In this document: piece by piece, positions 16,537 to 25,189 of the stretch
How positions within the stretch are numbered: the first letter of the stretch is position 1
Layout of the letters: the number at the start of each line of letters is the position of its first letter
DNA from: an uncultured Campylobacter sp.
GTDB taxonomy: Bacteria; Campylobacterota; Campylobacteria; Campylobacterales; Campylobacteraceae
Direction: 5' to 3'
DNA length: 64,000 nucleotides
NCBI GenBank assembly: GCA_937990735.1
Contig: CALKQT010000034.1
Span: forward strand, 1-64,000
The notes under the pieces: model-generated
Seen by the model: the letters and a program-made list of their open reading frames with translations, nothing else
What the model was told of the DNA's origin: nothing
Database searches by the model: none
Program-made: the position numbers and the translations under genes

Positions 16537-18621
16537 ATGAAAATTCTACTTGACAATCACAATGAGCAGGTTGCAAGTGTCGTAAATATTTGCTGCGAGC
16601 GCATCGGTGCGGACCTAGTAGCATATAGTGCGGACGAGAGTGAATATGATTTGACGATAAAAAATTATGAAGATGGCGATGATATTTCAAAATTTGATCT
16701 TAATAAAACGCTGTTTCTGACGCCTAAAAATGTCTCAGTACCAGGAGCGCGATACACCCTTACTAAGCCTTTTTCGCCGCTTGAGCTCATCACGTTTATC
16801 AGCGAGTTTTCGATTCAAAATATGAGCGTGCAGGCGAAAGAAAAAATGGCGAAAGAATTTGCCGATGCAAGCTCTGTGATGAAAGAGATCGATGCGATTG
16901 ACCAGGCAAATTCCACTTCGGGTAGTAATTTTGAAGAGCTTGTGGATAGCTTTTACGACTCCGGCAAGGATATACCGCTTTCGCAGCTGGCAAGCGACAT
17001 AGCGCCCGAGATTGCAGATGATGTGCCGCTTTCGCAGTTGGTAGGTGATATGCCGCGCGCGCCCGAGATCGCAGATGATATTCCGCTCTCACAGCTTGCA
17101 GATGAAGCAGCTCTTGCGGACACCATCGCCGATGATACGCCGCTTAACGCAGTCGCAGAAAAGATTGCGGATAATATCGCAGACGATATGCCTCTAAACT
17201 TAGCTGCTGGCGATATCCCTGAGGATGTACCACTAAATAGTATCAGCACAAGCGAGTCTGCCGAAAGTAATAACACACCTCAGGGCGAAATTTCGCTCGC
17301 AAAGGATGACGCTCCAATAGCTCTAGCAGCGCTAGATGATGAAAATCCTAAGAATTTCAAAACAAATAAATCGCAGACAGAAGATGAAATTCCCGCCACA
17401 CGGGCAAGCGAAACTTTACCGCTTGCGCAGCAAGATGAGCCGCAAAGAGCCGGCAGCTCTAATGAAACTGCTGTTGAAAAAAAGGCAGACGCTGCGCCTA
17501 ATTTAGAGGAAGCGAAAGACTCTGCGGACGTTACGCTTAAACAACATGAGTCAGACGGCTCATTTGCCTATAAAACAGAGGAAAGAAAATCTGCCTCGCA
17601 AGTAGTGCAAGATGCGGCTGGCGCGTCTGTTAACAGTGGATTTGATATGGATTTTTCTAGGCTTTTCGATAGCGCTGGCATGCCCGTGGAGGAGTTTGGC
17701 GGATATGATAATTTTGCCGCGGCTGCGTTTGCTTCTGATGAAAAAGAGGATAAAAAATCTGCGCATGATAAAAATAAAGCGGCTACGGATTTTCAAAAAA
17801 CGCAAATTTCGTCTCAATACGAGGTCGCTTCAGATACGCCGATTGCGCTAGCGGGTGCGGGCGATATACCTCGCGAAAATCTTTATAACGCCGTTCCATT
17901 TCAAAGCATGGAATTTACTGGCGGACTTGCACAGAATACGCCTATTTCTGCTCATAATGAAGCAGGGGATTCAATTGGCGCAAATTTCGCAGCTTCTACA
18001 AATTTTAGTAATACCGGGACCACAAATTCTACTCCTGCGCCGAATTTTTCGGAGCTAAACTTACCGCACATATTAGATGCCTCAGATTTACCGAATCAAA
18101 GCGAACAATCTGATAGCGTTGCTGGCGGGTTTGCGGACGGATTTTTACGCGCTATGGAGGGCGATTTTGCAAACTCGTTTGCCGCAAACTCCGCAGATAG
18201 CGAGCAATTTAAATCCGGCAAGCCCGCAAAGAGCGCCGCGCAGCAGATAAAATTTAATGCTTCAAAGCCTATATCAAAGGCTTCGGAGCGCACCGAATTT
18301 AAAGCGCATAAATTCGGCGCGTCCGAGCAGGTAAATGAGATGAAATTTGGCGCACAAGCTATGCCGAATGAGCTTGCCGCTTCGGCTGCGGCGGAGTTTG
18401 CCAGCCTTATGGCAAGCGAGTTGGAGCCCAGCGCCAAAAGCGAGCCACTGCGTAACGAGCATATCAAAAAACCGAGCGCCGAGGAGCTGAAAACCAAGTT
18501 GCGCGATGATCTGGAAGCGGGCATCGCAAATACTATCGAGAGATTTGCGGGTAGCAAGGACGCCAAAGACGCGCTGAAGGACTTTAAGATCAATATTGAC
18601 ATATCGTTTGGAGATAGATAG
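16537..18621 (+). CDS. Large acidic repeat-containing protein (Campylobacter highly acidic protein family)
   Basis: A 694-residue protein. Residues 1-90 look like a small alpha/beta domain (MKILLDNHNEQVASVV, then PLELITFISEF). About 145-235 carries six degenerate copies of a D-[DK]-x-PL-[SN] motif (IADDIPLSQLA and relatives). The remainder is long, disordered, Asp/Glu/Ser/Ala-rich sequence. The C-terminal 40 residues (KTKLRDDLEAGIANTIERF) form a conserved helical end. It has no signal peptide or membrane span. The position before gmk matches the highly acidic protein of C. jejuni, as I remember it. The function is unknown. Its stop overlaps the gmk GTG start by one base. Confidence 0.75.
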   Translation: MKILLDNHNEQVASVVNICCERIGADLVAYSADESEYDLTIKNYEDGDDISKFDLNKTLFLTPKNVSVPGARYTLTKPFSPLELITFISEFSIQNMSVQAKEKMAKEFADASSVMKEIDAIDQANSTSGSNFEELVDSFYDSGKDIPLSQLASDIAPEIADDVPLSQLVGDMPRAPEIADDIPLSQLADEAALADTIADDTPLNAVAEKIADNIADDMPLNLAAGDIPEDVPLNSISTSESAESNNTPQGEISLAKDDAPIALAALDDENPKNFKTNKSQTEDEIPATRASETLPLAQQDEPQRAGSSNETAVEKKADAAPNLEEAKDSADVTLKQHESDGSFAYKTEERKSASQVVQDAAGASVNSGFDMDFSRLFDSAGMPVEEFGGYDNFAAAAFASDEKEDKKSAHDKNKAATDFQKTQISSQYEVASDTPIALAGAGDIPRENLYNAVPFQSMEFTGGLAQNTPISAHNEAGDSIGANFAASTNFSNTGTTNSTPAPNFSELNLPHILDASDLPNQSEQSDSVAGGFADGFLRAMEGDFANSFAANSADSEQFKSGKPAKSAAQQIKFNASKPISKASERTEFKAHKFGASEQVNEMKFGAQAMPNELAASAAAEFASLMASELEPSAKSEPLRNEHIKKPSAEELKTKLRDDLEAGIANTIERFAGSKDAKDALKDFKINIDISFGDR

Positions 18622-19235
18622 TGAAAGGCAAAATTTTGCTCGTCTCCGGTCCCAGCGGCAGCGGCAAAAGCACGCTTATAAAGCGTCTTATCACAGAATT
18701 CGGCGAGCAGATATACTTCTCGATCTCCTCTACGACTCGCGAAATGCGTGCGGGTGAAGCGGACGGCGTGAATTATCATTTCATAAGCGAGAGCGAGTTT
18801 CGCGCAGGCATCGAGCGTGGGGAGTTTTTAGAGTGGGCATTGGTCCACGGCAAATACTACGGTACTTCGCTAAAAGCCGCTACGAGCGAGCTTGAGCGGG
18901 GTAAGATCGTGATTTTTGACATCGATGTGCAAGGATATGAGATCGTGCGTAGCAAAGTGCCTAAAAGCGAGCTTACTAGCGTATTTATTACTACGCCGAG
19001 CTTGTCGGAGCTTAGAGATAGGTTGCGTGCTCGTGGCGATAATGATCCTGCCGATATTGCTTTACGCCTACAAAACGCGCAAGAGGAGATGGAGCGCCTA
19101 GGCGAGTATGATTATTTCATAATAAACGACCGCCTGGAAACGGCGTATGAAAATTTAAGATCGATCTATAAAACTATCAAATTAGAAACGGCGAGCCGCG
19201 ACATAGGCAAGCTAATCGAAATTTGGAAAATTTAA
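18621..19235 (+). CDS. gmk: Guanylate kinase
   Basis: A 204-residue enzyme that phosphorylates GMP to GDP. The P-loop GPSGSGKST sits at about residues 9-17, and the GMP-binding region includes STTREMRAGEADGVNYHF. The lid and C-terminal helices are present at usual length. It begins with GTG on the last base of the preceding stop codon, indicating coupled translation. tatA follows 10 bases downstream with its own strong Shine-Dalgarno. Cytoplasmic. Confidence 0.96.
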   Translation: MKGKILLVSGPSGSGKSTLIKRLITEFGEQIYFSISSTTREMRAGEADGVNYHFISESEFRAGIERGEFLEWALVHGKYYGTSLKAATSELERGKIVIFDIDVQGYEIVRSKVPKSELTSVFITTPSLSELRDRLRARGDNDPADIALRLQNAQEEMERLGEYDYFIINDRLETAYENLRSIYKTIKLETASRDIGKLIEIWKI

Positions 19236-19245
19236 AGGAGAAAAA

Positions 19246-19461
19246 ATGGGTTCTATGAGTATTGGACACTGGCTGATTGTTTTGATCGTTGTTGTGTTGC
19301 TGTTCGGAGCGAAAAAAATCCCAGAGCTTGCAAAGGGTCTAGGACAGGGCATAAAGACTTTCAAAAAAGAGATGGAAGAGGACGACGAACCGCAAAAGGT
19401 CGAGAAAAAGATGGAACAAGAGGTTAAAGACGCCGAAATCAGCGATACTAAAAAGGCGTAA
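19246..19461 (+). CDS. tatA: Twin-arginine translocase subunit TatA
   Basis: A 71-residue protein with a single N-terminal transmembrane helix (about residues 5-21), the conserved FG hinge (LLFGAKKIPELAKGLGQG), then an amphipathic helix and a charged tail. That is the TatA layout. It forms the pore-like component of Tat export for folded, cofactor-containing proteins such as hydrogenase subunits. tatBC are not here; in Campylobacter they lie elsewhere. Shine-Dalgarno AAAGGAGA precedes the ATG. Confidence 0.93.
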   Translation: MGSMSIGHWLIVLIVVVLLFGAKKIPELAKGLGQGIKTFKKEMEEDDEPQKVEKKMEQEVKDAEISDTKKA

Positions 19462-19466
19462 AGGAT

Positions 19467-21263
19467 TTGAAAAATTTAGTCTTAAATGAAATTTTTAAAA
19501 TTTTATCTCGCAAAGTCGTTTTAGAAAAACCCAAAGATAAAAGTTTGGCTCATTACGCCTCGCCCGAGGCTTTCGCGCTAGCTAAGGAGCTGCGAAAGGC
19601 GCCAAAGCTTATCGCCGAGGAGCTTGCGGCTAAATTTAAAGATAGCGAAATTCTAAGCGCCACGGCGGTGAATGGCTATCTAAATTTTCACCTAAAGCCC
19701 GCCGTGTTGGGCGCTCTTGCTGAAAATGCCCTTAGACTGGGCGGCGATTTTGCGAAAAACGACGCCGAGCTTGGACGCGGAATTTTACTAGCTTCAAAGA
19801 AGCTTTGCGCGAGCGAGCCTGCTAGCAAAGGCTGTGCTGCAAATCTAGCTGCGAGAGGCAACGACACCGCCAAATCGCAAAATTCCGCCACTAGGCAAAA
19901 TTTTATTTCGCAGAATTCCGAAGAGGCGTCAAATTCTATCGCAGCATCAAATTGTGATGAGGCGCGGAATTCCGCCGCCGCGCCGCAAAAAATTCTACTC
20001 GAATACATTAGCGCTAATCCTACAGGTCCGCTTCATATCGGGCACGTGCGCGGCGCCGTTTATGGCGATACATTCGCCCGCATCGGAGGCTATCTGGGGC
20101 ACCGCGTCGATACCGAGTACTACATCAACGACGCGGGCAATCAGATTGAGCTTTTGGGCACTTCGATCGCGCTTCGTGCGCGCGAGCTCGCGGGCGAGGA
20201 CGTGAGCTACCCCGAGAAATACTACCGCGGCGAGTATATCGACGAGATTATCCCTCTTGCGCGCGCTGAGTTCGGTGATGAAATTTTCCGCGACGAATCG
20301 CGGATCTTGCAGCTCGCGGAGTTTGCTAAAGACGAAGTGCTAAAGATCATCCAAAAAGATCTCGCAGACGCCGGCATCCATATCCAAAACTGGGCTAGCG
20401 AAAAGAGCCTCTACGGCGAGCTTGGGTCTACGATTAAGAAGCTCGAGCGTAGCGGCAAGATGCATGAGGCGGATGACAAAATTTGGATCCGTTCATCGCA
20501 GCTCGGCGACGAAAAGGATCGCGTCGTCATTCGCGAGGATGCGCGCCCGACCTATCTTGCGGGCGACATCGTCTATCACAACAACAAATTTGAGCGCGGT
20601 TACGATAGATACATCAACATCTGGGGAGCCGATCACCACGGCTACATCGCGCGCTTAAAGGCTGCCGTGCATTTTCTGGGCTACGACGAAAGCAGGCTCG
20701 AGATCATCCTAATGCAGATGGTAAATTTGCTCAAAGACGGGCAGACCTACAAAATGAGCAAGCGCGCGGGCAACGCGATTTTGATGAGCGACGTGCTCGC
20801 CGCGATCGGCAGGGACGCGATGCGATTTATCTTCATCAGCAAAAAGGGCGAGACGCCGCTTGAGTTCGACGTGGACGAGCTCGCGCGCGAGGATAGCAGC
20901 AATCCGATCTTTTACATCAACTACGCCCACGCGCGGGTCAATCAAATTTTTACCAAAGCGGGCAAGCGCGAGGCGGACGTCTTGGGCGCGGACTTCGGCA
21001 CGCTAGATGAAGCGGGGCTCGGCCTAGCTTTTGCGGCGCTTGGTTTGAATGAAATTTTAAACGACGCATTTAATTCGCGCGGCTTGCAGAAGCTGCCCGA
21101 TTTCCTAAAGGCGCTCGCAGCGGACTTTCACAAATACTACAACGAAAACCGCGTCGTAGGCAGCGAGAACGAGGATGCGAAGCTCAAGCTGTTCGCTCTC
21201 GTAGCGCTCAGTATCCGTACGGCGTTTGCTCTGATGGGCCTAAGCGCGAAAGAGAAAATGTAG
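19467..21263 (+). CDS. argS: Arginyl-tRNA synthetase with internal low-complexity insert
   Basis: A 598-residue class I synthetase charging tRNA-Arg. The HIGH-type motif appears in SANPTGPLHIGHVRGAV (about 182-198). The DQ-rich Rossmann core and the C-terminal DALR anticodon domain (HKYYNENRVVG) follow. Residues about 110-173 (bases 19794-19985) are an Asn/Ser/Ala-rich insert between the N-terminal ADD1 domain and the catalytic core. In it Asn-Ser/Phe/Cys recurs about every six residues (NSEEASNSIAASNCDEAR). The start is TTG. The Shine-Dalgarno AAAGGA sits only one base from it, which is unusually close, but the N-terminus MKNLVLNEI matches the family. Confidence 0.94.
   Translation: MKNLVLNEIFKILSRKVVLEKPKDKSLAHYASPEAFALAKELRKAPKLIAEELAAKFKDSEILSATAVNGYLNFHLKPAVLGALAENALRLGGDFAKNDAELGRGILLASKKLCASEPASKGCAANLAARGNDTAKSQNSATRQNFISQNSEEASNSIAASNCDEARNSAAAPQKILLEYISANPTGPLHIGHVRGAVYGDTFARIGGYLGHRVDTEYYINDAGNQIELLGTSIALRARELAGEDVSYPEKYYRGEYIDEIIPLARAEFGDEIFRDESRILQLAEFAKDEVLKIIQKDLADAGIHIQNWASEKSLYGELGSTIKKLERSGKMHEADDKIWIRSSQLGDEKDRVVIREDARPTYLAGDIVYHNNKFERGYDRYINIWGADHHGYIARLKAAVHFLGYDESRLEIILMQMVNLLKDGQTYKMSKRAGNAILMSDVLAAIGRDAMRFIFISKKGETPLEFDVDELAREDSSNPIFYINYAHARVNQIFTKAGKREADVLGADFGTLDEAGLGLAFAALGLNEILNDAFNSRGLQKLPDFLKALAADFHKYYNENRVVGSENEDAKLKLFALVALSIRTAFALMGLSAKEKM
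19794..19985 (+). repeat. In-frame AATT-unit insert in argS
   Basis: AAATTC, GAATTC and AAATTT-type cores recur about every 18 bases (for example in AAAATTCCGCC, AAAATTTTATTTCGC, GAATTCCG). They encode Asn-Ser, Asn-Phe and Asn-Cys. The boundaries are placed between recognisable ADD1 and HIGH-domain sequence and are approximate. Confidence 0.6.
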
Positions 21264-21340
21264 TCGCGCGGGCTACATTTCGCGCCGATAGCCCTAAATC
21301 TCACGAACGAAATTTTATGATTTAAAATACAAAGCGAAAT

Positions 21341-21427
21341 TTTACTTAAAATTTATAGCTATGAAATTTTAAAGCTAGTTCTAAATTTACGGCTCATAAA
21401 ATTTCGATTTTAGAATTTTACGAGCGG
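21341..21427 (+). repeat. Direct repeat copy 1 left of the Sel1 gene
   Basis: About 87 bases beginning TTTACTT and containing GCTATGAAATTTTAA and AGTTCTAAATTTA. They align with 22763-22851 on the right side of the Sel1 gene, with a modest number of mismatches. Further scattered similarity extends to about 21560. The rest of this 420-base spacer is AAATTT-rich and without genes. Confidence 0.65.
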
Positions 21428-21685
21428 TTTCGCGGCATTGCTACGGCGCTGTTCGTAAAATTTAAAATTTGGCTGCAAATTTACTGCTTGCGGAATTTCA
21501 AAATTTCAAAATTTTGCGGCGTGGAAGTTCGAAGTAAAATTTTAAAACAAGGCTTGAGGTACTAAAATTTTTGTGCAGATTAAATTTCATGCGACGAAAT
21601 TTAATTCGTAGAATTCTCCTTGGCGGGATTTGCCTGCAAGAGTACTCCTTAAGCCCCGCGGTGCATCGCCGCAAAAAGGATAGAT

Positions 21686-22468
21686 ATGAGAAAGATCATC
21701 GATATAGCGGCGCTTTCGCTCGCCGTTTGCATCTTGGTTATAGTGCTTTTTTGGCCGTCGCCCGTTTTGTCGTTCAAATGCTACCGCGGCGATGGCGTAA
21801 GCTGCGCGCAGCTGGGGCGCGACAAGCTCTCCCGCGGAGATTACGACGGCGCCAAGCTTGCTCTTGCTAGGGCTTGCGAGGCGGGCGAGAAGGATAGCTG
21901 CTTTGATTTGGGGGCCCTATACGATGGCGAGGGTAATGCGACGCAAGCGGGCGTATTTTATGCCGCAGCGTGCGATAAAAACGTCGCCGTAGCCTGCCAC
22001 AAGCTAGGCAACCTATATCAGCGAGGGCGCCTGAGTAGGGACTTCTCTGCGGCAGCTCGGCACTATATCAAGGCTTGCGATTTGGGCTACACCAAGAGCT
22101 GCCACAATGCGGCCGTGGTCTATTTCACAGGCGGCTTTGGACTTGCGGCGGATCAAGCAAAGGCAGTGAGCTTTTTCGAGCGAGGTTGCGACGGCGGGCT
22201 AGTGGATAGCTGCTATAACGTCGGCGTTGCGTATGATAAGGGCCTAGGCGCGCCGCAGGATCGCGATAAGGCGGAGAAGCTTTACACCAAATCCTGCGAG
22301 CTGGGCTACGGCGACGCCTGCAATAATTTAGGCTATTTGTATGTGATCAAGGGGGATCTGCGCGGATTTTCCAAGGGGCTTGGATGGGTCAAAAAGGGCT
22401 GCGACGCGGGCAATAAAAAATCCTGCCAGATTTACGAATTCATGAAAGAGCAAATTTTAAAGAAGTAG
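21686..22468 (+). CDS. Sel1-repeat cysteine-rich exported protein (Hcp-like)
   Basis: A 260-residue protein with an N-terminal hydrophobic segment (residues 7-24, signal or anchor), then six or so Sel1-like repeats of about 36 residues. Each has the A-x-x-x-Y/F-x-x-A-C-D/E-x-G core and a Cys pair spaced as in Helicobacter cysteine-rich proteins (ARACEAGEKDSCFDLG, IKACDLGYTKSCHNAA). The Cys pairs would form one disulfide per repeat in the periplasm. Such proteins act as adaptor scaffolds, and some bind beta-lactam-like ligands. A frameshifted paralogue lies at 33.9 kb. The gene sits between direct repeats. Shine-Dalgarno AAAAGGA precedes the ATG. Confidence 0.88.
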   Translation: MRKIIDIAALSLAVCILVIVLFWPSPVLSFKCYRGDGVSCAQLGRDKLSRGDYDGAKLALARACEAGEKDSCFDLGALYDGEGNATQAGVFYAAACDKNVAVACHKLGNLYQRGRLSRDFSAAARHYIKACDLGYTKSCHNAAVVYFTGGFGLAADQAKAVSFFERGCDGGLVDSCYNVGVAYDKGLGAPQDRDKAEKLYTKSCELGYGDACNNLGYLYVIKGDLRGFSKGLGWVKKGCDAGNKKSCQIYEFMKEQILKK

Positions 22469-22942
22469 GTGCTCGGTAGCCCCGCTCATGTTTCGGTTTG
22501 TACTGCCTGCCGTGCGCCGTCTGTTTTGTATTGCTCGCCGTGTGCCGTCTGTCCGTATGGCGTCTATTGCGCTATCCGCCTTGCACCGCATATTTATACT
22601 GCCCGTTGCGAGATATCGGTTTTGCGATGGCTTTTGCGATATTGCCGTGGCAGGATTTGTGAGCTTTCGTAGCGCGCGCAATTTCGCCGAGATTTTACGA
22701 CGTGCGAAATTCAGTAAGACGTAATAGCCAGTGCATGCGATTAGCCAAATTTAGCGGCGGAGTTTTACTTGAAATTCTATCGCTATGAAATTTTAAGGCT
22801 TAGTTCTAAATTTAGGGCTTGCAGAATCTCAACTTTAAAATTTTATGGGCGGCGCTGCAAGCAAGACAAAATTTAGATTTTAAAATTTTACGGCGCGGAA
22901 TTTAGCGCGGAAGTAAAGCGCGAAGCTGTTTGAGGAGGTAAA
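22469..22942. other. Spacer after the Sel1 gene
   Basis: 474 bases. The first 200 contain a loose repeat of GTGCCGTCTG-type phrases (near 22508, 22538 and 22552). Open frames here have random composition. The right part holds direct repeat copy 2 and, at its end, a GAGGAGG Shine-Dalgarno for the next gene. Confidence 0.4.
22763..22851 (+). repeat. Direct repeat copy 2 right of the Sel1 gene
   Basis: It begins TTTTACTT and contains CGCTATGAAATTTTAA and AGTTCTAAATTTAG, matching 21341-21427. The phrase AAAATTTTACGGCGCGGAA further right also parallels AAAATTTTGCGGCGTGGAA on the left side. Confidence 0.65.
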
Positions 22943-23371
22943 TTGGAATATGAGATCACGGGCGAGGTTCGAAATCTCCGCGTCCACGCTGCAAGAGGAA
23001 ATAGCAAAATTTGGGTATTTTTCGAGATAGACGGCGTGAAGCTGCGCGGCGAGTTTAACGATATCCCCGTGGAAGAGGGCGAGCTTGCGCGCGCGTATTT
23101 CATCCGCGGAGGATATGTGGGCAGCTACGTGATTACGAGGGTTCAGGTAGCGCGCAAACCAAGCCCCTTGCGCCGCAAGCTGGGGATCGCGACCGCCGTG
23201 TGCATGCTTGGCTTCGGCGCGGCGCTGTGGATCGTGGGCTTTGGGATTTTAAACGTCGGCGGGAGAGGCTCTCTAATTAATTTTGTCTGTGTCGCCGCGG
23301 CAGGGTTTGGGGTGCTAAAAGAGGGCGCGGGCAATCTTAAAATGTGGCTAAATCAGCGCACGTCCGAGTAG
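22943..23371 (+). CDS. Hypothetical protein with two C-terminal membrane helices
   Basis: A 142-residue protein. Residues 1-70 form a soluble beta-rich domain (YEITGEVRNLRVHAARG, then FEIDGVKLRGEF). About 80-105 and 108-128 are hydrophobic helices, and the tail is short and charged. The start is TTG in the string GGTAAATTGG, preceded by a strong GAGGAGG. I do not recognise a family. The N-terminal domain may face the cytoplasm. Confidence 0.6.
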   Translation: MEYEITGEVRNLRVHAARGNSKIWVFFEIDGVKLRGEFNDIPVEEGELARAYFIRGGYVGSYVITRVQVARKPSPLRRKLGIATAVCMLGFGAALWIVGFGILNVGGRGSLINFVCVAAAGFGVLKEGAGNLKMWLNQRTSE

Positions 23372-23514
23372 ATCGCCGCCGCGACGCAAATTTCATAGAT
23401 TTACAAATCCGCCGAATAAAATTTACTCACGCCGCCGTATCTTTGCGACGTAAATTTTGCTAAAATTCGCTCAGGGCGCGAAATCTGCCGCGCAAATTTA
23501 GAAAAAGGTAAATT

Positions 23515-24558
23515 TTGAATATAAACGAAGCGATAGTTGCCACCGCCAAAAAGCAAAAAGAGTGTCGGCTAGCATTTGCAAAGTATCTGTTTTTGGGGAT
23601 TTTATTTATAATTATACTGCCCGTAGGCGGCGGATTTGCCGTATGGCATCTTTTTGAAAATCGCCTTGCACCGCTATTTTTCATCATTATCTATATTCCG
23701 TTTTTTCAAGCCGCGCTAATGGCTAACAGGGGCCGAGTGATCGACGAGCCGGGGGATTACAAAGCGTTTTATAAAGACGTTTTTGTCCGCGCTGCTATTC
23801 GGGGTACAGATCCAAATTTTAACTACGATCCGTTTGCCGGCATCAGCCGTAAAGAATTTCGCAAAATCGGCATCTATTCGCCCGACGAATTTCGTGCCGA
23901 AGATCAAATCAGTGGCATTTATAACGGCGTCAAATTTAGCCTCAGCGAAGCGACCCGCATCCCAAAACGGCGCGGCGCTGGAGCTAAGCGACTCGGCGGC
24001 GCTAAATTTGCTATCCGCGATAATTTTTGCATGGGAGGCGATGAAGGATATGCAGGCGTTCAGCGGCTCGGTCTTTTTTGTCGCTACGGCTTTCTATACA
24101 ATATATAGCAATGCCCAAGCCTTTAGCGGCTCGGTCTTGGTCTGCGAGTTTTACAAGAAATTTAGCGGGCAAACTATAGTGGCAAGCCGCATGCTAAACA
24201 CCAGATTTTTGGGCGAAAAAGAGCAGATGGACGACATGTTTTTTAGCAAAGAATTCAGGGTCTTTGCGGACGATAAAGTAAGGGTACGGTATCTTTTGAC
24301 GCCGCGTTTATGGAGCGTCTGCGAGAGCTAAAGGAAAAATTCGCGGGGAAAATGGGGCTGAGCGCGGCGTTTATGGACGATAAGCTTTATCTATTTTTAA
24401 ACGGAGCGAAAAACAAGTTTGAAACAACGCTCTTTTCGCCGCCGCCGAGCTTAGAGGACGCCGCAGGGATCAAAAATGAAATTTTAGAGCTTTTGCGGGT
24501 CATAGACGAGCTAAATTTGAACCCTGATTTGAGTAGAGCGGCGATTTTGGCTGATTAA
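23515..24558 (+). pseudogene. Broken DUF3137 family membrane protein
   Basis: Three overlapping frames together spell one DUF3137-type protein. The first covers two N-terminal membrane helices (residues 22-65) and the block FNYDPFAGISRKEFRKIGIY with SGIYNGVKFSLSEA. The second covers SGSVFF through FYKKFSGQTIV to RYLLTP, and the third begins AFMERLRELKEKF and runs to the stop. The first junction is near 23960. The second is near 24307, where one missing G in CCGCG would restore LLTPAFMERL. AFSGSV occurs twice about 66 bases apart, suggesting a small internal duplication. The TTG start follows AAAAAGG. Inactivation is likely unless both shifts are sequencing errors. Confidence 0.65.
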
Positions 24559-24713
24559 ACGCGCGACGCTATTTGGCGGATAAAATCCGCTTGCACTGTG
24601 AGAGAGTGCATTACTTGTCGCCTATCGAAATACATTGCGGCTCGAGTGCTATTTCTCCGCCAGCCAAAATGTGCTACGCTTTGGTCGTATCCTTCCATGC
24701 CTATCGAGATGCG

Positions 24714-24983
24714 CTACGGATCGGATCGCTCATTTTCGCTACCGGCGGGAGCGCGTTTAAGTAGCTCCTGTTCGCGAGCGAATAATCTGCAAAATTTTTC
24801 CCAGTCGTGCAGATAGACGAGCCTGTGCTCTTTGCCATTTTCGTCTATGTAGATGCCTTGCGTCGAGCATAGGCTCATCTTTTGCCAGTAGCCGAAAAAC
24901 GGCAGTGCCTCGATGTCATCTTGCAGTACACCTCGCATCGTGCCGTTATCGTAAATTTTTAAATCATAATAAGTCATTTCCAT
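24714..24983 (-). CDS. Small hypothetical protein
   Basis: An 89-residue soluble protein starting MEMTYYDLKIYDNG, with Shine-Dalgarno AAAGG seven bases before the ATG on the minus strand. It is rich in aromatic and acidic residues (FFGYWQKM, YLHDWEKF), has no signal peptide, and its composition looks genuinely coding. It sits next to other orphan-like soluble proteins of this 24-27 kb stretch, which as a group resemble immunity or accessory proteins. I do not recognise a family. Confidence 0.5.
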   Translation of the reverse strand: MEMTYYDLKIYDNGTMRGVLQDDIEALPFFGYWQKMSLCSTQGIYIDENGKEHRLVYLHDWEKFCRLFAREQELLKRAPAGSENERSDP

Positions 24984-25189
24984 TTTTAACCTTTCTAAAT
25001 TTTATATCTATGAAATTCTGCCGCGATAAAATTCTGCTTTCTTAAAATTTTATCGAGATAAAATTCCGTAAGTCGGATTTAGAATTTTAAAATTCCATGC
25101 GCCACGAAATTTGCTGTAAATTCCGCCCCTTTAAATTTTGCGGCGTCAATCCTCGATGAAGCCCTGTAGAATTTTACCGCAAGTAAAAT

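Noticed and set aside
22469..22724. Overlapping small frames after the Sel1 gene
   Set aside because: Cys/Arg/Leu-rich translations with no start signal; they follow from a GTGCCGTCTG-type repeat and not from coding selection.
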